A DNA stretch of 64,000 nucleotides, taken from assembly GCF_000729995.1 (NCBI RefSeq), contig NZ_JNFG01000026.1, forward strand, positions 1-64,000, in the 5' to 3' direction. Below are positions 57,922 to 64,000 of the stretch, one piece after another; the stretch's first letter is position 1; every line of letters starts with the position of its first letter. This DNA is from Caballeronia sordidicola (GTDB lineage Bacteria; Pseudomonadota; Gammaproteobacteria; Burkholderiales; Burkholderiaceae). A program made the translations under genes and the position numbers. The notes beneath the pieces are model-generated. The model was not told the origin of the DNA and did no database searches. It was given only the letters and a program-made list of their open reading frames with translations.

Positions 57922-59160
57922 ATGTCCATTATCGATGTCCCCAATGACCCGCTCACGCGCGTGATCGCGCCCTATGGCGCGGGTCCCGCCGAACTCGCCC
58001 TGGCAATCGGAGGCCTGGCAATCGGCACGGGTGAGTTCGCGTCCATGACCATCCTGCCGGTCATCGCGAACGGCCTCGGTACGTCGCTGCCCACCACGGG
58101 TCACATCATCAGCGCGTATGCGTTGGGCGTGGTGATAGGCGCGCCGCTCATCACCATTTTCTTCGCGAAGATCCCGCGCCGCGCGATGTTGATCGGCCTG
58201 ATGCTGATGTTCGCGTTCGGCAATCTGCTCAGCGCGCTCGCGCCGAATTACCCACTGCTGCTGATCGCGCGCTTTATTTCCGGCGTCCCGCATGGCGCGT
58301 ATTTCGGTGTGGCGGCGTTGACAGCCGCCTCGCTCGTACCGCCCGACCGGCGCGCGCGGGCAATCGGACGCGTGATGCTTGGCCTGACGATCGCCAATAT
58401 CTTCGGCGTGCCGCTCGCGACGTGGCTCGGCCAATGGCTCGGTTGGCGCGCGGATTTTTTGCTTGTCGGCACGCTCGGCATCCTTACGATGATTGGCGTA
58501 CGCATCTTTCTCCCGCCCATTCACGCGGGCGGCGCTACGCCGCGCCGCGAGCTTGGCGTGTTCAGGCGCCTGCAAGTGTGGCTGACGCTATCGGTGATCG
58601 CGGTCGGCTTCGGCGGGCTGTTTGCGGTGTACACCTACATCACGCCGACGCTGCTGAACGTGACCCATGTGGCGCCCTGGCGCGTGCCGCTGTTGCTCGG
58701 CGCGCTGGGGGTCGGCATGACGGCGGGCAGCCTGATTGGCGGCGTGCTGGCTGACAAGTCGCGCCTCTGGACCATCTTCGGCATGCTGATCTGGAACGCC
58801 GCCGCACTGGCCGCTTTCGCCTATTCTTCGGCCAACGAATGGACGGCCACGCTCAACCTGTTCGCCATGGGACTCGGCATAGCCGTGGTCCCGGCCGTGC
58901 AGACGCGCCTGATGGACGTGGCCGGTGATGCCCAGACCGTCGCGGCTGCGCTCAATCATTCGGCCTTCAACATTGCGAATGCGCTGGGTGCGTGGGCGGG
59001 CGGTGTAGTGGTCGCGATGGGATTCGGACTCGAGGCCACGGGCTGGACTGGTGCGCTCCTCGCCTGTGGCGGGATCGTGCTGCTGGGAGTTTCAGTAGCA
59101 GTGGAACGGCGCTCATTGATGTCCGGCCCTGCGACGGTATGCGGTTCGTCGGGCGCGTGA
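57922..59160 (+). CDS. MFS transporter, DHA1 type (AraJ/YdhP-like)
   Basis: The 412-residue protein has about 12 helices with the DHA1 pattern: LAIGGLAIGTGEFASMTILP near the start, GVVIGAPLITIFFAKIPRRAMLIGLML (loop motif A region) and LIARFISGVPHGAYFGVA, which is characteristic of the AraJ/YdhP/sugar-efflux group. It probably exports small molecules by proton exchange. I set the start at the ATG at 57922; an in-frame ATG at 57853 would add 23 residues of no membrane character. The stop runs straight into an octanucleotide repeat. Confidence 0.85.
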   Translation: MSIIDVPNDPLTRVIAPYGAGPAELALAIGGLAIGTGEFASMTILPVIANGLGTSLPTTGHIISAYALGVVIGAPLITIFFAKIPRRAMLIGLMLMFAFGNLLSALAPNYPLLLIARFISGVPHGAYFGVAALTAASLVPPDRRARAIGRVMLGLTIANIFGVPLATWLGQWLGWRADFLLVGTLGILTMIGVRIFLPPIHAGGATPRRELGVFRRLQVWLTLSVIAVGFGGLFAVYTYITPTLLNVTHVAPWRVPLLLGALGVGMTAGSLIGGVLADKSRLWTIFGMLIWNAAALAAFAYSSANEWTATLNLFAMGLGIAVVPAVQTRLMDVAGDAQTVAAALNHSAFNIANALGAWAGGVVVAMGFGLEATGWTGALLACGGIVLLGVSVAVERRSLMSGPATVCGSSGA

Positions 59161-59208
59161 TGGCGTGATGGCGTGATGGCGTGATGGCGTGGTGGCGTGG
59201 TGGCGTGA
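59161..59208 (+). repeat. Six-unit octanucleotide tandem repeat (TGGCGTGR)6
   Basis: Six consecutive copies of TGGCGTGA or TGGCGTGG begin immediately after the MFS stop codon (59158-59160). The unit is not a multiple of three. Four of the six units are TGGCGTGA. Because the array is 3' of the stop, changes in unit number would not alter the protein, but could affect the mRNA end. Confidence 0.95.
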
Positions 59209-59447
59209 TGTGGGATCTGCGACGCACCACATTGAACGTGCATACGGGAGCAGGACAGGCTGACTCTTACCATCTTACGAAAACCCTAAAGCCCCAAGCT
59301 GCTGTGCCGTTATAGTGATCAGGTGCGTGCGCACACAAACGAAGGAGCGGCGTTTTCAATCCCTCCAGTGTCCGGATGAAGAGTAGCAACATCGACATCG
59401 AACGAGATTGAATCAGGAGCCGGGGGAGCCTTCGGCTCGGAGCGCCG

Positions 59448-62369
59448 ATGAACGCCTTTCCCGCTTACCCCACCACGCAGATGGCCGACGACAGCAGCAA
59501 CGACTCCGCTGCGCACGTCGCTCACGCGATCATTGACCCGGCGGGATGGACCCACGCGGACAGTTCGGTCGACGTGCTGTTGCGCACTGCCCGCGCGCAG
59601 GTCGATACCACCGAGTGGGTGTGGTACCAGGCAGGCGAAGACCTCCATCTCGCGGGTCAGGGCGATGCCTCGCAAACGTGGCCCTGCCTTCTCACCGCCG
59701 ACACCTTCCACGCCTTCTGCACGGCCCGGCGCCTGAGTCTCTGGCCGACGGGCAGCGGCGAAAGCATCCTCGGCTGGCTGCTCGCGCCTGCCAGCCACGC
59801 GGGAAGTCAAAAGCTCTCCGACCTTGCCCGCAGCCTGGGTGAAGCCCTGCAGACCGACGCGCTGGCACGCGCGCAAAACACCCAGCGCGTACTCTACGAA
59901 ATCGCCTATCTCGCGAGCTCCGTGCGTGAACGATCGGCGTTCCTGCTCGGCGTGCACCAGCAACTCGCCACGCTGATCGATGCGGAAAATTTCTATCTCG
60001 CGCTTTACGACGCGCCGAGCGGCGGGATCACCTACCCGTATTATGTCGATGTGATCGATTCCGACGCGCTCGATTGCGCGACCTACGACACGCTCGATCC
60101 AACCCGCCTGTCGCTGACCGGCCAGGTGCTGACCTCGGCCCAGCCGCTTCTGATCGACGCCGCCGGCATCCTTGCCGCCGAGCAGGAAGGCCGCTTCTAT
60201 TGCGTGGGAGATCGCCCCGAATACTGGATGGGTGCGCCGCTCAAGAACGCCTCCGACGAAGTCTTCGGCATGATCGCCATGCAGGTGTACGACGTCTCGC
60301 GAATCTACAGCGTGGAGGACCGCGCGCTGTTCCTGGTCGTCGCCAGGCACGTCGCAATGGCGCTCGACCGGATTCTGCATCGCGACGATCTGGAACAAAC
60401 GGTATCGCGCCGGACTTCTGAGTTATCCGAACTAAACTACGCGTTGAGACAGGAGATTGCAGAACGCAAACGGGCCGAACATTTGCAAGGGGCGTTGTTC
60501 CAGATCGCAGAGCTGTCGAGCCGGCACGGCGACATGATGGAGTTTTTCCAGAGCCTGCACGGGATTGTCGGCGAGTTGCTGTATGCGCAAAACTTCTACA
60601 TCGCGCTGGTCGACAGGTCGACGGCGACCGTGTCCTTTCCCTACTACGTAGACGAACTGCTGAACACCCATCCCGCGCCACGACGTAACCAGCGCGGCCT
60701 GACCGAGTATGTGATCAGGCAACGCCGCCCCTGCCTGATCGACCTCGCTGAGGCCACGCGTCTGGTTGACAGCGGCGAAATAGAACGCTCGGGCGAGAGC
60801 ATCAAGCTGCGTTCGTGGCTGGGCATTCCGCTTTTCGACGGCGACGTCGTGCGCGGTGTGCTCGCCGTGCAAAGTTATTCCACCCGCGTGCGGTACTCGT
60901 TGCGCGACCAGGAACTGCTGACGTTCGTCTCGCGCCATATCGATACCGCCCTCTCGCGACGCAGCGCCGCCGAAGCCCTGCATGCAGCCAACCATGAGCT
61001 CGAGGAACGCGTGCAGAACCGCACGCGCGAGCTCGATCTTGCCAACGCCCGGCTGCAACACGAAAACTCGCACGACGCGCTGACCGGTCTGCCGAACCGC
61101 AGCCACCTGCTGCAGCGCCTGAGCGAGGCGTGGCGCGATCATCATGGCGAAGGCGAGCAACTGGCCGTGATGTTTATCGACCTCGACCGCTTCAAGGTGG
61201 TGAACGACAGTCTCGGTCATCATTTCGGCGACCTGCTGCTGGTGCAGGCAGCGGCCCGCCTGCGTAGCTGTCTGCGCGAGAACGACCTGCTCGCGCGCCT
61301 GGGCGGCGACGAGTTCGCGGTGCTGTCGCCGGGTGCGCCGCTGGATACCGCCGTGGCAATTGCGGAACGGATCCTGGCGGCATTCGACCTGCCGTTTCAT
61401 ATAGACGACCACGTGGTGTTTTCGTCGTGCAGCATTGGTATTGTCAGTCCCGACAGCCAGTTTCACAACGAGCCGGCCGATCTCCTGCGCGATGCCGATA
61501 CCGCCATGTATCGCGTGAAGAACGGCGGCCGCGACAGTTTTGTCGTGTTCAACCATGCGCTGCGTCGCGAGGTGTCCGATCAGGTCGAACGCGAAGGAGC
61601 ACTGCGCAATGCGCTCAAGCGCGACGACGAACTGGTGCCGTATTTCCAGCCTATTGTTTGCGTGAACAGCGGCCAGCTCGTGGCGCTTGAAGCGTTGATC
61701 CGATGGCGCCAACCCGACGGCCGCGTCATCACGCCGGGCGAGTTCCTGCCGGCGGTGGAAGGCTTGCGCCTGATCGGGAGGCTCGATCTCTACATGCTCA
61801 CGCGCGTTGCTGTGATCCTCGCACAGCCGCAACACGCTGACTGGCCGCCGGTGCATGTGAACTGTTCGAGCTACAGCATGACGCGCCCGGAGTTCGCCGA
61901 TGACGTCCTCGCCCTGCTCGCGCGTCACGGCGTCGCGCCGTCGCGGATCTGCCTGGAGCTGACGGAAGGTGCGCTGGTTGCCGAGCCCGATCTCGCCAGG
62001 CGTTCAATGCAACGTCTTGGTGATCACGGCATGTCGGTGGTACTCGATGACTTCGGCGCTGGATTTTCGTCGCTGAGTTATGTGCATCAGTATCGCTTCA
62101 GCGGACTGAAAATCGACCAGTCGTTTATCTTTGAGCTGACTACCAGCCCGCGCAGCCGCGCGATCGTACGGGCAATCGTGCGGATGGCGGAGTCGCTGGA
62201 CCTGACGCTCGTGGCGGAAGGCGTGGAAGATGCAGCCACGCTCGCCGTGCTGCGCGAGATGGGTGCTGCGCAGGCGCAGGGGTACTACTTTGCTCAGCCC
62301 ATGCCGCTGGAAGAGCTCTTGCTGACCACGCTCGCGCCGCGCTTGCAGGCGCTGACTCAAGAGCCTTGA
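59448..62369 (+). CDS. GAF-GAF-GGDEF-EAL cyclic-di-GMP enzyme
   Basis: The 973-residue cytoplasmic protein has a roughly 140-residue N-terminal region, two GAF domains (about 145-310 and 345-505), each followed by a coiled-coil linker, a GGDEF domain (about 540-690) and an EAL domain (about 705-960). The GGDEF motif is intact (RLGGDEF) and an inhibitory RxxD site sits five residues before it (REND). The EAL motif is intact (LEALIRW), with catalytic DDFGAGFSS and LKIDQSF. Both activities are therefore possible, with ligand sensing by the GAF domains. There is no membrane segment, so the signals are cytoplasmic. Which activity dominates is not evident. Confidence 0.95.
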   Translation: MNAFPAYPTTQMADDSSNDSAAHVAHAIIDPAGWTHADSSVDVLLRTARAQVDTTEWVWYQAGEDLHLAGQGDASQTWPCLLTADTFHAFCTARRLSLWPTGSGESILGWLLAPASHAGSQKLSDLARSLGEALQTDALARAQNTQRVLYEIAYLASSVRERSAFLLGVHQQLATLIDAENFYLALYDAPSGGITYPYYVDVIDSDALDCATYDTLDPTRLSLTGQVLTSAQPLLIDAAGILAAEQEGRFYCVGDRPEYWMGAPLKNASDEVFGMIAMQVYDVSRIYSVEDRALFLVVARHVAMALDRILHRDDLEQTVSRRTSELSELNYALRQEIAERKRAEHLQGALFQIAELSSRHGDMMEFFQSLHGIVGELLYAQNFYIALVDRSTATVSFPYYVDELLNTHPAPRRNQRGLTEYVIRQRRPCLIDLAEATRLVDSGEIERSGESIKLRSWLGIPLFDGDVVRGVLAVQSYSTRVRYSLRDQELLTFVSRHIDTALSRRSAAEALHAANHELEERVQNRTRELDLANARLQHENSHDALTGLPNRSHLLQRLSEAWRDHHGEGEQLAVMFIDLDRFKVVNDSLGHHFGDLLLVQAAARLRSCLRENDLLARLGGDEFAVLSPGAPLDTAVAIAERILAAFDLPFHIDDHVVFSSCSIGIVSPDSQFHNEPADLLRDADTAMYRVKNGGRDSFVVFNHALRREVSDQVEREGALRNALKRDDELVPYFQPIVCVNSGQLVALEALIRWRQPDGRVITPGEFLPAVEGLRLIGRLDLYMLTRVAVILAQPQHADWPPVHVNCSSYSMTRPEFADDVLALLARHGVAPSRICLELTEGALVAEPDLARRSMQRLGDHGMSVVLDDFGAGFSSLSYVHQYRFSGLKIDQSFIFELTTSPRSRAIVRAIVRMAESLDLTLVAEGVEDAATLAVLREMGAAQAQGYYFAQPMPLEELLLTTLAPRLQALTQEP

Positions 62370-62478
62370 GGCTTTGATCGCGGAGTGGCGCTCAACACGC
62401 GCCTTCGTGACTTCGCCTATCCTGTGAGCTGATCTGTCACGGCGAGACTGCCCATGCGCCCCGCTTCCGCCAGTTTCC

Positions 62479-62766
62479 AGGGTTAGCGGTCTGATTCAGT
62501 GCCGGGTTGCTGCTTTCAAGGTTAGTGGTCTGCTTAGGTTTGCTAATTTCTTTATCACTATTAGCCACTGCGCGTGGCGGCGCGTCATTTCTTGGTCCTT
62601 AGCGACAAAGAAACGAAGCAAAGAAAGCGCTTTCAGAACGAGGGCTCGTAAGTTGACCTAGCGTGCAGCTTCTACGTTTTTGGCACCCCAAAAGCACGGT
62701 GCTCGCCAGAACCACGGATGTGTGAAACCCTCCTTCTCCGAACACGGATACCCACACGCTTCGCCA
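62479..62766 (-). repeat. Left arm of a long imperfect inverted repeat
   Basis: The arm reads AGGGTTAGCGGTC...TTTCTTTATCACTATTAGCCACTGCGCGTGGCGGCGCGTCATTTCTT and runs on through GGCACCCCAAAAGCACGG (shown as short fragments), and its reverse complement occurs at 63009-63296 with few mismatches and small indels. Part of the arm also occurs near the left window edge (199-385). Confidence 0.85.
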
Positions 62767-63008
62767 CCAGTGACTGAACCTGCCCAAGGGGCACCCCGCG
62801 CTATCCGCGGACAACCATCCACCGAATTTGGACGCACGCCGAACCACGTCGCCAACCCACCAAGAAGTGAAGCCGCAGAGTACGTAAGGCCATACCGACA
62901 AAAATAATGGCGCGGATCAAGCAGCCAGCCAACCAAACGATGAAACACTAAAAGCGCGTGAGCGCCGTGCGGGTTGCTTGGCAAGCGTGCTTGCCCGAGA
63001 GCGTACGG

Positions 63009-63296
63009 GGCGAAGCGTGTGCGTGTAAGAATTCGCGAGAAGGAGGGGTTCAAACATCCGTCGTTCTGGCGAGCACCGTGCTTTTGGGGTGCCAAAAACA
63101 TGGAAACTGCACGCTAGGTCAACTTACGAGCCCTCGTTCTGAAAGCGTTTTCTTTGCTTCGTTTCTTTGTCGCTTTGGACAAAGAAATGACGCGCCGCCA
63201 CGCGCAGTGGCTAATAGTGATAAAGAAAATAGCCAACTCAAGCAGACCACTAACTCAGAAAGCAGCAACCCGGCAATGACTCCGACCGCTAACCCT
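63009..63296 (+). repeat. Right arm of a long imperfect inverted repeat
   Basis: This is the reverse complement of the left arm, with the shared blocks GCCACGCGCAGTGGCTAATA, GGTCAACTTACGAGCCCTCG and GAGCACCGTGCTTTTGGGGT. The homology with the first copy at 199-385 continues past the arm to 63359, up to the ghrA start codon. The repeat core GAAAGCGTTTTCTTTGCTTC followed by TTTGTCGCTTTGGACAAAG contains its own nested hairpin (TTTCTTTGTC/GACAAAGAAA). Confidence 0.85.
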
Positions 63297-63358
63297 TGAA
63301 CCTAGCAACCCGGCATCAACTCCGACCACCACCCCCCCCGTCCACCGGCGCGAGCGAA

Positions 63359-64000
63359 ATGACATTTCTCTATAAGGGCAGTCCCGAACGCGGAGCCCAA
63401 TGGGCGCGGCTCTTTGCCCAAAAAGCCCCCAACATCCCCTTCCACGTGTGGCCTGAAACCGGCGACCCCGCGAAGGTCCGCTACCTCGCCGCCTGGCAAC
63501 CACCCGAAGACCCCGCACGCACCCTGCCGAACCTCGAAGTCGTGTTCTCGGTCGGTGCAGGCGTCGATCAATTCGACCTCTCCGGCGTGCCCGAACACAT
63601 CCCGGTAGTCCGCATGATCGAGCCCGGCATCGTCGAGGGAATGGTCGAATACGTCACCCACGCAGTGCTTACCCTCCACCGCGACCTCATCGACTATCAA
63701 CTCCAACAGCAACAAAAAAACTGGAACCCGCTGCCAGTACGCGCAGCGTCATCCCGACGCATCGGCGTGCTCGGCCTCGGCGTACTGGGCACTGCTGTGC
63801 TGGAACGGCTGAAACTATTCGGCTTCGCCTGCGCCGGCTGGAGCCGCTCAGGCCGGGACATCGAAGGCGTCGAATGCTACGCCGGCGCCAGCACCCTCGA
63901 CACGTTCCTAGCCCGCACCGACATCCTGATCTGCCTGCTCCCCCTCACCGACGCCACCCGCGGCGTGCTCAACACAACGCTATTCAACAAGCTGCCACAC
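63359..64000 (+). CDS. ghrA: Glyoxylate/hydroxypyruvate reductase A-like protein (truncated by the window edge)
   Basis: An open frame of 214 codons starts at the ATG at 63359 and runs off the right edge. It is a D-2-hydroxyacid dehydrogenase of the GhrA type: FLYKGSPERGAQWARLFA at the N-terminus, FSVGAGVDQFDL, PVVRMIEPGIVEGMVEYV, and a Rossmann motif RRIGVLGLGVLGTAVLERLKLFG that binds NAD(P)H. The enzyme reduces glyoxylate and hydroxypyruvate. The start codon abuts the end of the dispersed repeat (GGCGCGAGCGAA), so the native promoter and ribosome site may have been replaced; no good ribosome site is visible. Confidence 0.88.
   Translation, partial: MTFLYKGSPERGAQWARLFAQKAPNIPFHVWPETGDPAKVRYLAAWQPPEDPARTLPNLEVVFSVGAGVDQFDLSGVPEHIPVVRMIEPGIVEGMVEYVTHAVLTLHRDLIDYQLQQQQKNWNPLPVRAASSRRIGVLGLGVLGTAVLERLKLFGFACAGWSRSGRDIEGVECYAGASTLDTFLARTDILICLLPLTDATRGVLNTTLFNKLPH

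Larger units (their letters stand above)
62370..63358. other. Long intergenic region built around an inverted repeat
   Basis: About 0.99 kb between the c-di-GMP gene and ghrA holds no gene that I can support. Most of it is two arms of an imperfect inverted repeat (62479-62766 and 63009-63296) with a 242-base spacer of ordinary GC. The arms contain short open frames that mirror each other, which is expected from the repeat. Confidence 0.7.

Noticed and set aside
60432..61928. A 498-codon open frame on the - strand opposite the GGDEF-EAL gene
   Set aside because: No domain or motif and an unusual amino-acid make-up; antisense shadow of a well defined gene.
62599..63101. Cys/Gly/Phe-rich short frames in the inverted repeat region
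   Set aside because: They arise from the repeat itself in both arms and have no recognisable features.

Overview
The window looks like chromosomal DNA of a Burkholderiaceae bacterium, most likely Paraburkholderia or Caballeronia. The grounds are high GC in all coding regions, several small secreted DUF4148-type proteins, a Pen-like class A beta-lactamase, many LysR regulators, and a dispersed repeat I associate with those genera. No rRNA, tRNA, CRISPR array or phage was seen. An IS30-family transposase tail marks the left edge, and a hydroxyacid reductase gene is cut by the right edge.

Region 1 (0.4-11.3 kb) concerns respiration. A leftward operon encodes a B-family (ba3-like) cytochrome c oxidase (subunits I, II and a tiny IIa) with three multiheme c-type cytochromes. 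A rightward three-gene set then encodes a Tat-exported molybdenum hydroxylase ([2Fe-2S] subunit, molybdopterin subunit, triheme cytochrome c). The two triheme cytochromes are clear paralogues, so the region may encode a complete route from a periplasmic substrate to oxygen.

Region 2 (11.4-34 kb) is a mosaic of metabolic and regulatory genes: periplasmic MsrA, class A beta-lactamase, a MctP-like symporter with its DUF3311 partner, an M20 amidohydrolase divergent from kynU-kynA, a lipoprotein methyltransferase, GST, a LysR/tautomerase pair, an MFS exporter, an AspA/AstE-like hydrolase with an orphan amino-acid binding protein and divergent LysR, MarR, aldo/keto reductase, a HutG-like deformylase, another LysR and an SDR.

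Region 3 (34.4-50 kb), all on the minus strand, looks like an envelope import module: a Yej-type oligopeptide ABC transporter with two binding proteins, a large TonB-dependent receptor, an XRE-cupin regulator, and a private TonB-ExbB-ExbD-ExbD-TPR energiser. A 24-bp tandem repeat lies between the two exbD genes.

Region 4 (50-57.8 kb) opens with an AT-rich, apparently non-coding 1.8 kb. It continues with a zinc-ribbon/membrane/tandem-repeat protein convergent with a lipoprotein, two small DUF4148-like proteins, and a divergent pair formed by an isonitrile-hydratase-like enzyme and its GlxA-type AraC regulator.

Region 5 (57.9-64 kb) holds an MFS transporter ending in an octanucleotide repeat, a GAF-GAF-GGDEF-EAL protein, an approximately 0.8 kb imperfect inverted repeat (a third copy of part of one arm lies at the left edge of the window), and a truncated ghrA-like gene.
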